Shown here piece by piece: positions 15,571 to 22,437 of a stretch of 40,470 nt of DNA. The position numbers and the translations under genes are program-made. The notes beneath the pieces are model-generated. The model had not been told where the DNA came from. It was given only the letters and a program-made list of their open reading frames with translations, and searched no databases. Source of the stretch: Kiritimatiellia bacterium (lineage in GTDB: Bacteria; Verrucomicrobiota; Kiritimatiellia; RFP12; UBA1067); assembly GCA_017405115.1 (NCBI GenBank), contig JAFRBA010000266.1, forward strand, positions 1-40,470, in the 5' to 3' direction. The stretch's first letter is position 1. Each line of letters opens with the position of its first letter.

Positions 15571-15999
15571 ATGGGGATGAAGGGCTCATTCGAGGTCCGC
15601 TCCGTCGAGGAGACGTGGGAGCTCGCGCGGCGGCTTGCCGCGGACCTCGGGCCGGGCTCCGTAGTCTGCCTCGACGGCGACCTCGGCGCCGGCAAGACGA
15701 CGTTCGTGCAGGGGCTCGCCGCCGCGCTGGGCGTGCGGGGGCGCGTCACCTCGCCTACGTTCTGCCTCGTGCAGGAACACGGCTCGGAAGACGGCCGGCT
15801 CCTTGTGCACATGGACCTCTACCGCCTCGCCTCGGAGGACGACGTGCTCGCCATCGGATGGGAGGACTACCTTTCGCGCGGCGCCATCCTGGCCGTGGAG
15901 TGGCCGGAGAGGGCGGGGGGCCTCATACCCGCCGACGCCACGCGCGTGTCGTTCGCCCGGCTTGACGACGAGGAATCAAGGAGAATCACGGTCTCATGA
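15571..15999 (+). CDS. tsaE: tRNA threonylcarbamoyladenosine ATPase TsaE
   Basis: A small P-loop ATPase (142 residues) required with TsaB and TsaD for the t6A37 modification of ANN-decoding tRNAs. Walker A GDLGAGKTT is at residues 36-44. The switch region TSPTFCLVQEH, the HMDLYRL block and the IGWEDYL...AILAVEWPER strand are all standard. A second ATG two codons in is equally possible as the start. Its stop overlaps the ATG of the acyl-carrier protein (ATGA), so the two are translationally coupled. It follows uxaC by 22 nt. Confidence 0.95.
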   Translation: MGMKGSFEVRSVEETWELARRLAADLGPGSVVCLDGDLGAGKTTFVQGLAAALGVRGRVTSPTFCLVQEHGSEDGRLLVHMDLYRLASEDDVLAIGWEDYLSRGAILAVEWPERAGGLIPADATRVSFARLDDEESRRITVS

Positions 16000-16394
16000 G
16001 CAACGCGTTCTACGATTCGGTCGCGCAGGTGCTCGAGGTCGACGAGGTCGGTTTCGGCACGGAGTTCCGCCAGGCGCCTGGATGGTGCTCGCTCCAGGCG
16101 TTCGGGCTGCTGGTGCTGATGGAGAACGACTGGAAGGCCCCGCTCGACATCGTGCGCCTCAAGGCGATGTGGACCGTCGGCGACTTGTACTGCGAGGCGT
16201 TCGTCGCATTCGCCGCATCGCTCTTCGGCGTCCCGCGCGAGGAGCTCTCGCCGGACACCGCATACGGTTCCATCCCGGCCTGGGACAGCGTCAACCACCT
16301 GCGGCTGGTGATGGAGGCCGAAAAGCGCTTCGGCACGCACTATCCGCTGGAGACGATACCCGGTTTGCGGACCCTGCGCGATTTTTTGGTATAA
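15996..16394 (+). CDS. Tandem (two-domain) acyl carrier protein
   Basis: 132 residues holding two ACP-like four-helix units. The second (~68-132) has a canonical attachment site, PAWDSVNHL with Ser98, preceded by FGVPREELSPDTAYG. The first (~5-66) has the same outline (FYDSVAQVLEVDEVGFGTEF), but its site reads GWCSLQAF, so the Asp before Ser32 is replaced by Cys; whether it can be 4'-phosphopantetheinylated is doubtful. Tandem stand-alone ACPs of this size are unusual; larger arrays occur in polyunsaturated fatty-acid synthases. No ketosynthase, AMP ligase or transferase is adjacent. The last codons and stop overlap the -10 box of xseB. Confidence 0.8.
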   Translation: MSNAFYDSVAQVLEVDEVGFGTEFRQAPGWCSLQAFGLLVLMENDWKAPLDIVRLKAMWTVGDLYCEAFVAFAASLFGVPREELSPDTAYGSIPAWDSVNHLRLVMEAEKRFGTHYPLETIPGLRTLRDFLV

Positions 16395-16395
16395 T
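16387..16395 (+). promoter_or_regulatory. Extended -10 promoter of xseB, leaderless
   Basis: TGG-TATAAT at 16387-16395. The TAA stop of the upstream ACP gene (16392-16394) is part of this -10 box, and the xseB ATG at 16402 follows after 6 nt. Confidence 0.8.
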
Positions 16396-16401
16396 ACGCG
16401 C

Positions 16402-16608
16402 ATGAACTTCGAAGACAATCTCCGGCAGCTGGAGGCACTCGTCGCAAAGATGGAGTCGGGCGAGATGAAGCTCGACGACATGATAAAGTCCTTCGAGGAG
16501 GGCCGCAGGCTAGTCAAGGCGTGCCAGGAGGAGCTCGCGTCCATCAGGCAGCGCATAGAGAAGGTGACGGAGTCAGGCGCCGTCGAGCCGCTGAACCTGG
16601 ACGCGTGA
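16402..16608 (+). CDS. xseB: Exodeoxyribonuclease VII small subunit
   Basis: A 68-residue protein with the XseB pattern: FEDNLRQLEALVAKMESGEM, then KLDDMIKSFEEGRRLVKACQ, forming the helical hairpin that packs on the large subunit XseA in degradation of single-stranded DNA to oligonucleotides. No xseA lies in the window, so the two subunits are encoded apart. It has its own leaderless promoter. The gene ends 37 nt before the GHKL ATPase. Confidence 0.93.
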   Translation: MNFEDNLRQLEALVAKMESGEMKLDDMIKSFEEGRRLVKACQEELASIRQRIEKVTESGAVEPLNLDA

Positions 16609-16645
16609 CGAGGTCCGCCGCGAAACACGAAAACACCCGCAGCAC

Positions 16646-17680
16646 ATGAGCAAGCAGATATACGTCCAGGCGCAGGCCGACCACATAGAGTCCCTCTTCA
16701 GGGGCTCGCCGCTTTCGGCGGTGGAGGAGCTCGTATGGAACGCGCTCGACGCGAACGCCCGCGAGGTGCGCGTCGACCTCGTGACGAATCCGCTCGGCGC
16801 CGTCGAGGCGGTGCGCGTGGCGGACAACGGAACCGGCATAGACGCCCGCCAGGCCGACCGGCTCTTCGGGTACCTCGGCGGCAGCTGGAAGCGCGACTTC
16901 CGCGGGTCCGAGCAGAGGATGCTGCACGGCCGCCACGGGCGGGGCCGGTTCAAGGCGTTCGCGCTCGGGTCGGACGTCGAATGGCGCACAACAACGCGCA
17001 TAGGCGACCAGCTTCTCTCGTACAAGCTGTCGGGGACGGCCGACAAGCCGGGGGTTTTCGACCTCGAGGACGCGCCGGCCGGCTCCGCGCCAGGCACAGA
17101 GGTCTACGTCACCAACGTCCGGGCGACGGTGGACTCGCTGCTGGATGCTGGCGAGACGGTGCAGGACCTTTCGGCCCGGTTCGCGCTTCACCTGAAGAGC
17201 TTCCCCGACATAAGGATATACTTCAACGGGCTTCCGGTGACGCCGGTCATAGTGCAGCGGCGGACGACCGACTACAAGATAACCGTCGCAGGCGGCGCCG
17301 AGGCGAAGCTCGAGGTCATCGAGTGGAAGCGGAAGTTCGTCGGCTCCGGGCGGCTGGTCTTCGCCGACCCGGGAGGCTTCCGCCTGCACGAGCAGCCCGC
17401 CGGCGTGAGGTCCGGCGTCGACGCGTCGTTCACGGCGTATCTCGTGTCCCCCCGGTTCCCCGTGCTCGCGGCGGAGAACGCCCTTGTCATGGACGAGCTC
17501 AACCCGGAGGTGCGCCAGTACCTCGACGCCGCGCGAAAGGTTCTGAAGGCGCACTTCATCGCGATGGGGGAGGAGAAGAGCGACTTCGAGCGCGAGTGGG
17601 AGGAGCGCGTCTCCTCGCTCTCGAAGGAGGAGCGCAAGACGCTCATCGCGATCCTGAGGCGCTCGCTCAAGGCCAAGTGA
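16646..17680 (+). CDS. GHKL-type (MutL/Hsp90-like) ATPase of unknown role
   Basis: A 344-residue protein whose N-terminal ~110 residues carry the Bergerat ATP-binding motifs: N-box EELVWNALDANA (residues 27-38), G1 DNGTGI (60-65) and a G2-like HGRHGRGRFK lid (94-103). This is the pattern of MutL, Hsp90 and stand-alone HATPase_c_3 proteins rather than histidine kinases. The middle and C-terminal parts have a beta-rich transducer-like region and a charged helical tail (residues ~300-340), without zinc, nuclease or transmembrane features that I recognise. Related stand-alone ATPases occur in defence and repair loci, but the neighbours here (xseB, a phosphoribosyltransferase) do not settle the role. 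No clear Shine-Dalgarno precedes the ATG. Confidence 0.75.
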   Translation: MSKQIYVQAQADHIESLFRGSPLSAVEELVWNALDANAREVRVDLVTNPLGAVEAVRVADNGTGIDARQADRLFGYLGGSWKRDFRGSEQRMLHGRHGRGRFKAFALGSDVEWRTTTRIGDQLLSYKLSGTADKPGVFDLEDAPAGSAPGTEVYVTNVRATVDSLLDAGETVQDLSARFALHLKSFPDIRIYFNGLPVTPVIVQRRTTDYKITVAGGAEAKLEVIEWKRKFVGSGRLVFADPGGFRLHEQPAGVRSGVDASFTAYLVSPRFPVLAAENALVMDELNPEVRQYLDAARKVLKAHFIAMGEEKSDFEREWEERVSSLSKEERKTLIAILRRSLKAK

Positions 17681-17699
17681 CTTTCCGGGGAGGTGGCGA

Positions 17700-18362
17700 A
17701 TGGCAAAACGCTATGTCGGTGCGGACGAGTTCCTGCGCGACGTGTGGCGCCTGGCGGCGAAGATACGCGAGGGGGGATGGCGTCCGGACAGGCTGATCGC
17801 GCTCTGGCGCGGCGGGGCGCCGGTAGGCGCAGCGGTGCACGAGTTCCTGAAGGCCGCGGGCTGGCCGGTCAAGCACAGCGTGGTGAAGAGCGCGAGCTAC
17901 ACGGGAATCGGCGAGAATCCGGGAGAGGTGGTCTTCGAGCACGCCGACGAGGTGTTCGACTCCCTCAGGCCCGGCGAGCGTGTGCTGGTGGTCGACGACG
18001 TGTTCGACACCGGCAAGTCCGCGGCGGCGGTCCATAAACTTCTCTGCGCGAGGAAAGTCGAGTTCCGCCAGGCCGTCGTGTACTGGAAGCCCAAGGCCAA
18101 CCGCACGGACCTTTCGCCGGACTACTTCGTCAGGAGCCTGCCAGACGACTGGATTGTCTTCCCCCACGAGATGGACGGGCTGACGCCCGGGGAGCTTGCG
18201 GAGAAGGATCCGTTTCTCGCGGAGCTCGTCGGGCGGTATCAGAAGGGGTTGAGCAACGGAATGGACACATTGACCATTTTTATCGACCCTTTGGACCAAT
18301 GGCTACATCCTGGTGAGACGGAAGGGAATGTCGATTCCCATATGATAGGCCGCGAGGACTAG
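17700..18362 (+). CDS. Purine-type phosphoribosyltransferase
   Basis: A 220-residue protein with the type I PRTase core: LIALWRGGAPVGAAVHEFLK (~residues 31-50) and the PRPP loop VLVVDDVFDTGKSAAAV (~residues 97-113). It matches the COG2236 group (xanthine/hypoxanthine/guanine-like), which moves the phosphoribosyl group onto a purine base, although substrates vary. GGAGGTG with 5-6 nt spacing fixes the ATG. The last ~30 residues (from SNGMDTLTIF) lie beyond the normal end of the fold, are richer in AT, and may be read-through into non-coding DNA after loss of an older stop. It probably shares an operon with the GHKL ATPase. Confidence 0.85.
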   Translation: MAKRYVGADEFLRDVWRLAAKIREGGWRPDRLIALWRGGAPVGAAVHEFLKAAGWPVKHSVVKSASYTGIGENPGEVVFEHADEVFDSLRPGERVLVVDDVFDTGKSAAAVHKLLCARKVEFRQAVVYWKPKANRTDLSPDYFVRSLPDDWIVFPHEMDGLTPGELAEKDPFLAELVGRYQKGLSNGMDTLTIFIDPLDQWLHPGETEGNVDSHMIGRED

Positions 18363-18379
18363 AAGTTCGTTGACAAAGG

Positions 18380-18392
18380 GTCTGACCCTTTT
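18380..18392. repeat. GTCTGACCCTTTT flanking motif, left copy
   Basis: This 13-bp sequence recurs in inverted orientation at 19537-19549, so the two copies bracket the KpsC-like gene. Locally AAAGGG-TCTGA-CCCTTT can fold as a 6-bp hairpin followed by T residues, consistent with a weak terminator after the phosphoribosyltransferase. Confidence 0.55.
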
Positions 18393-18429
18393 GAGGACAT
18401 GCCAAAGCGCCGTTCGCGCCTGATTATTG

Positions 18430-18438
18430 TGGTATAAT
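18430..18438 (+). promoter_or_regulatory. Extended -10 promoter of the kpsC-like gene, leaderless
   Basis: TGG-TATAAT at 18430-18438, then 7 nt (TCGCGGC) to the ATG at 18446. Confidence 0.8.
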
Positions 18439-18445
18439 TCGCGGC

Positions 18446-19531
18446 ATGAAGACAGATTGGTTCTTTGATGCGGACGGCAAAGGGACGGCGTTTTACGCAT
18501 GGAAAGCCTGGCCCGTTGTCCGCCAGGCATGCCCGAACCGACGATTTCTGGAGCCGCGGCGCTCCGCCTCCTGCGAACGCGTCGAGACGGCGTTCGTATG
18601 GGGCATGGATGCTGAGCGCGCCGAGAACATGGCGGCGCTGGAGATCGCGAAGAGGGACGGCGCGCGCATTGTGTTCTGCGAAGACGGCTTCCTGAAAAGC
18701 GCGGACACATGGGCCAATGGCGGTGCCCCCCTGCGCTACCGCAGGGGATGCTCCGTAGTGTTCGACACGCGCACGCCGTATTTCGACGCCACTCGCCCCT
18801 CCGACCTCGAACTCGCGCTCAACGACCCCGGCCTTGCGCCGTCGCAGGGCGAGCTCGACGAAGCGAGGCGCCTCATCGCCCGCATCGTGGGCTCAAAGCT
18901 CACGAAATACAACCACCAACCGCTGGACTGCCCGTATCCAGGACGCCGCGGACGCCCCAAGGTCCTGGTCGTCGACCAGTCCTACGGCGACTGGTCGGTG
19001 AAGCTGGGCCTTGCGGACGACGCGACGTTTGCGGAGATGCTCGCCGACGCAGTGCGCGAAAACCCGGACGCGGACATCCTTGTCAAGACACATCCGGACG
19101 CGATGACCGGCGAGCGCAGGGGATACTACGATTCGGTCGTCGAGGAGGGTCGCGTGTTCCGCGTGACGTTTCCCGCGAATCCGTATTCGCTCCTGGAGCA
19201 TGTCGACAAGGTGTACGTGTGCACTACGCAGCTTGGATTCGAGGCCCTCATGGCGGGCAAGGAGGTCCATGTCTACGGCATGCCGTTCTACGCCGGATGG
19301 GGCCTCACGGTGGACCGGCTGAAATGTCCGCGCCGCACCGTCAGGCGCTCGCTGGAGGAGATGTTCCACGTGGCATACGTCACCTACACGAAATGGGTGG
19401 ACCCGTCCACGGGACGCCGCTGTTCGGTAGACGCCGCAATCGACAGACTCCTGTCGCTGCGGCGCGAGTATGCCTTTGCGCGCCGGTTCTTCTTCCTGCG
19501 CAGCGGCCTCAGGCGGCTGGCGGGGCGGTAG
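18446..19531 (+). CDS. KpsC/LipA-like capsule polysaccharide glycosyltransferase
   Basis: A 361-residue cytoplasmic protein with the motifs of the KpsC beta-Kdo transferase family: CEDGFLKS near residue 78, VLVVDQSYGDWSV at ~172, an ILVKTHPD strand at ~210, and TTQLGFEALMAGKEVHVYGM followed by PFYAGWGLT at ~260-290. E. coli KpsC carries two such modules and builds the poly-Kdo linker of group 2 capsules; this protein has one. No other capsule gene (kpsS, kpsF, kdsB, exporter) is present, so the acceptor is unknown. It lies alone with its own promoter. Its stop is 13 nt from the convergent stop of the SopB-like effector. Confidence 0.87.
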   Translation: MKTDWFFDADGKGTAFYAWKAWPVVRQACPNRRFLEPRRSASCERVETAFVWGMDAERAENMAALEIAKRDGARIVFCEDGFLKSADTWANGGAPLRYRRGCSVVFDTRTPYFDATRPSDLELALNDPGLAPSQGELDEARRLIARIVGSKLTKYNHQPLDCPYPGRRGRPKVLVVDQSYGDWSVKLGLADDATFAEMLADAVRENPDADILVKTHPDAMTGERRGYYDSVVEEGRVFRVTFPANPYSLLEHVDKVYVCTTQLGFEALMAGKEVHVYGMPFYAGWGLTVDRLKCPRRTVRRSLEEMFHVAYVTYTKWVDPSTGRRCSVDAAIDRLLSLRREYAFARRFFFLRSGLRRLAGR

Positions 19532-19536
19532 TCCCG

Positions 19537-19549
19537 AAAAGGGTCAGAC
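19537..19549. repeat. AAAAGGGTCAGAC flanking motif, right copy (inverted)
   Basis: This is the exact reverse complement of the motif at 18380-18392. The stop codon of the effector (TCA 19544-19546, read as TGA) lies inside it, so the motif may have supplied the end of that gene. Confidence 0.55.
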
Positions 19550-21769
19550 TCCGACCAGCGGGGCTCCGCCTCTGTGGAAAGAGCGGAAATCGTCTCCGCC
19601 GAGGCGCTCGGGTATTGAATCAACGCCCTCCGTCTTGTAGCCGCCGACGCCGGTGTTGAGCCTCTGCAACTCGAAGTTGCCGCCCTCGAACGCAATCGCC
19701 CTGAAGAGCTTCTTCTGGTCGTCGGTGAGCTTCGCGCCCGGCTCGGGGATCTGCTGGTTGCGCGCGATGAGCGCTGAGAGGAACTTGCACTCCACGTCCA
19801 TCTCGCCGGTGCGGTCCTTGCCGCTCTTGCAGTTCCAACACGGCGTCCATCCCATGAGGTTCGTGAGCACCGCGAGCCGCGCGGCGACCTTGTAGGCGTC
19901 GTGGTTGTCCGAGAGCTCTCCGCAGTTGCGTAGCACGTCGACGCACTGGTTGAAGAGCTTCCGCACCGCATTCTTCTTGTCGGGGGCGATTGATCCGTCG
20001 GCTACGAACTGCTCGACATGCGGCCTCAGCCTCGCCATCGCGGACTGGTTCAACATGTCGGAGATGCTCCAGCCGCCTGCGATGTCGGGGGCGATCGTGC
20101 CATACTTCACCGCTCCCGCGTTGACGCCGAAGTTGAATGTCATGACCTTGGGCTTTATCCTGATCGTCTGGCCGCCGAAAGAGAACTCGACTCCGTCGCG
20201 TTCGACCGCCTCCCATGCGTCCTTCTGCTCGAGCAGCATCAGGTGCTCGTCGTCGTCGCCGCCTTTCTTGCCGAGCAGGCTCTTCACGCCGTGCTTCGCG
20301 AGGCGCGCGTAGTCCGGCGTGAGCAGCGAGACCGACACCATGTTGAGGTCGACGACCCGCTCCGTGCGGCCGTTCTCGGTTTTCGTCGTGATTCGCCCGG
20401 CGTTTGCGGGGTCCGCCAGGAATGCCGCTATGACGGCCTCCTCCGCACGCGTCTTGTTCGCGGCGGCTCGCGCGGAGTCATTGTCGATCTCCCACGCGCA
20501 GTGGACGCCGTGGCGGATGCCGCGGAACACCACCTGGGGGTTGCCTCCGGCGTCCGGGACGGAGAGCGACGACACCGCGAGGTTGACCGCGTGGCCCGTG
20601 TTCGCGCTGTGGCACATGTATCCGCCGACTCCCTCCGGATACCTCTCCCCGATGGGGCCCCTGTCGGCGTTCGCAGGCGCGCCTATCCGCGCCCCCGGCA
20701 CTATCGTGCTCGTCAGCGCCACCGGGGTGCTGCCGACGACTGCGTCGAAGTGCTTGTCGATCACGGGCCAGGGTTGTTCGTTGAGCGTCTGGCGGTAGGC
20801 GGATGTGATTCTAGCCTTGATCGTGTCCTTGTCGAATTCCACAGCCGAGCCCTGCGGCAGCGCGGTCGCGAGCCTTTCCAGGACCAGGTCGGCCAGTTGG
20901 CTCGCCGCGTCCTTGGCGACGGGGATCGAGTCGTTCAGCGCGTCGCCGCGGAAGCTGGCGGAAAGTGCGTTTAGTGCGTCCCTTGTCGCCTGGGACGTCG
21001 CCTCGCTCGCGAGGCGCGTGAGGGCTGCGGCTGTTGCGTCGCGCCAGACGTCCTTGAAATGCTGCAGGTTGGCGTCGCTGAGCGGGCGGTTGTCGATCGC
21101 TGCGGCGGCCGAGAGCAGCTTGGCGTCAAGGGAGGCGACGAGCCGCTGCGCCTCCAGCTGGAAGTTCGGCGAGATCTTCGGGGCGTTTGCATTGACGTTC
21201 GCGAGCTGCGTGGCGGCGGCCGCGAGCTTCTGCTTCACCGAGTTGACGTGCTCCTGGAAGTCGGCGAGGGCGTCCGCGTCGACGGGCGTCTCCCCGAGCG
21301 CGTCGACGGCGAGCGAGCGGAGCTGTATGTAGTAGTCGATGAGCGTCCTGTCCTCCAGGTCGTAGCCCCGGATGTCGTTGATGGTGACGGTGCCCGTCAT
21401 CAGGCGCAGGTCCCTGGAGCGGAGGTCGTCCACTCTCTCCCCGCGGATCTCTGCCGCGCGCCTGATGACGGCTATGATGGTCTTCCCCTCGAGCTTCGAC
21501 GACTTCGAGAGGCCGACGTCGTAAAGCGCGCTCTGCGCGAGCGTGGCGCCGAAGCGCACGGATAGGGCGCGGGTGAAGTCGGCCATGACGGCCTCGCGCA
21601 CGTTCTTCGCGGACTGCATTCCGAAGAACCGCGCGAAGAAGCCGACCTGGTTCGACGCGCTTTCGAGCGTCCTCGTGGCCGCGCCGTTGTTTTGCGCGGT
21701 GCGGATCGCGGCCTCGGAGTCCATGTTTTGCCTGGCCCAGGCCGAATAGTCGTCGATGTTGATGGGCAT
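19544..21769 (-). CDS. SopB/IpgD-like inositol-phosphate phosphatase, type III effector
   Basis: A 741-residue protein whose C-terminal half matches the SopB/SigD/IpgD family, type III effectors that remove phosphates from phosphoinositides and inositol polyphosphates in host cells. The catalytic loop CWNCKSGKDRTG at residues ~644-655 has the CX5R signature (Cys647, Arg653) and is essentially identical to SopB. Supporting family blocks are SVSLLTPDYARL, PKVMTFNFGVNAGA and GGNFELQRLNTGVGGYK. The N-terminal ~370 residues are mostly helical, Ala-rich and not recognised; they probably hold the secretion signal, chaperone site and a host-targeting region. There is no Sec signal or membrane helix. 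AGGAGG with 7-nt spacing fixes the ATG at 21769, 17 nt after the chaperone gene. Base composition is like the core genome, so transfer is not recent. Confidence 0.88.
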   Translation of the reverse strand: MPINIDDYSAWARQNMDSEAAIRTAQNNGAATRTLESASNQVGFFARFFGMQSAKNVREAVMADFTRALSVRFGATLAQSALYDVGLSKSSKLEGKTIIAVIRRAAEIRGERVDDLRSRDLRLMTGTVTINDIRGYDLEDRTLIDYYIQLRSLAVDALGETPVDADALADFQEHVNSVKQKLAAAATQLANVNANAPKISPNFQLEAQRLVASLDAKLLSAAAAIDNRPLSDANLQHFKDVWRDATAAALTRLASEATSQATRDALNALSASFRGDALNDSIPVAKDAASQLADLVLERLATALPQGSAVEFDKDTIKARITSAYRQTLNEQPWPVIDKHFDAVVGSTPVALTSTIVPGARIGAPANADRGPIGERYPEGVGGYMCHSANTGHAVNLAVSSLSVPDAGGNPQVVFRGIRHGVHCAWEIDNDSARAAANKTRAEEAVIAAFLADPANAGRITTKTENGRTERVVDLNMVSVSLLTPDYARLAKHGVKSLLGKKGGDDDEHLMLLEQKDAWEAVERDGVEFSFGGQTIRIKPKVMTFNFGVNAGAVKYGTIAPDIAGGWSISDMLNQSAMARLRPHVEQFVADGSIAPDKKNAVRKLFNQCVDVLRNCGELSDNHDAYKVAARLAVLTNLMGWTPCWNCKSGKDRTGEMDVECKFLSALIARNQQIPEPGAKLTDDQKKLFRAIAFEGGNFELQRLNTGVGGYKTEGVDSIPERLGGDDFRSFHRGGAPLVGV

Positions 21770-21786
21770 GGCTTTGCCTCCTGTCG

Positions 21787-22254
21787 TCAGGGGTTGATTA
21801 TCATGTCGGACGGATCGCCGCCCTCGGAGTCGTCGCCGCCTACGGGTTCGTCCTCGTCGGACGCGAGTTCGGCGAGGCGGTCCTTCCATGCGGCCTGGAG
21901 CTCGAGGAAGCGCTCGAATGTCGACTCCAGCGATTCGGGCGTCGCGTCGGCGAGCGGGAACGGGTAGATCAGGACCACCTGCTCCAGCGCGGGATTCCAC
22001 GAAAGCGTGGCGCCGAGCGTCTCCTGCCAGTAGTAGTTCGCGGAGAGAAGGTCGGCGAAGACGTCCGCACGCCGGTCGTCAGGGACGCTTCCGAGGATGG
22101 CGACGAAGTCGAGCTCGTTCAGCGCAGCGCGCAGCTGCAGCACGACGGGGCGGCCGTCGGCAAGCTCCAGCGTGCAGGCGTCGTTTTCGTCTAGCGAAAT
22201 GTCGAACCCGTTCTTTTCGCCTAGTTCCCTCAGCTCCGTCTCGATGTCTTCCAT
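21787..22254 (-). CDS. CesT/SigE-like type III secretion chaperone
   Basis: A small (155 residues) acidic protein encoded just upstream of its presumed client. The pattern fits class I secretion chaperones (CesT/SycE/SigE fold): an N-terminal helix (METELRELGEKNG-like), a Leu-rich strand region (LELADGRPVVLQLRAAL), then LLSANYYWQETLGATLSWNP, which matches the conserved LL..N......GA.L......V.L segment, and a C-terminal helix. The last ~25 residues are a highly acidic tail (DEDEPVGGDDSEGGDPSD). These chaperones dimerise and hold effector N-termini partly unfolded for export. SigE performs this role for SopB, so the pairing supports both assignments. The ATG at 22254 has GCGAGGT upstream. Confidence 0.78.
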   Translation of the reverse strand: MEDIETELRELGEKNGFDISLDENDACTLELADGRPVVLQLRAALNELDFVAILGSVPDDRRADVFADLLSANYYWQETLGATLSWNPALEQVVLIYPFPLADATPESLESTFERFLELQAAWKDRLAELASDEDEPVGGDDSEGGDPSDMIINP

Positions 22255-22339
22255 GCCGACCTCGCTTTCTTGGATGTGCCTACGCCATGCATACACGCCC
22301 GTGCACGCCAGGTTACGGCATTCGCCGCAACCAAGTGGA

Positions 22340-22368
22340 ATTCTACCATTTATGAGCCGCCGCTTCAA
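22340..22368 (-). promoter_or_regulatory. Promoter of the chaperone-effector operon
   Basis: On the - strand, TTGAAG (22368-22363), a 17-bp spacer ending in TGG, then TAGAAT (22345-22340). Unlike the leaderless promoters nearby, it leaves a leader of about 80 nt before the chaperone ATG. It diverges from the promoter of the amidotransferase-racemase gene. Confidence 0.65.
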
Positions 22369-22422
22369 TCGCAAACCTCGGGACGCCATCGCAATGGGTA
22401 GTTGTCCGTGTCGGGGATGTTA

Positions 22423-22431
22423 TGCTACAAT
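22423..22431 (+). promoter_or_regulatory. Extended -10 promoter of the GATase-racemase gene, leaderless
   Basis: TGC-TACAAT at 22423-22431 with TTGTCC at 22402-22407 (18-bp spacing). The ATG at 22438 follows the -10 box by 6 nt. Confidence 0.7.
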
Positions 22432-22437
22432 TCGCAC

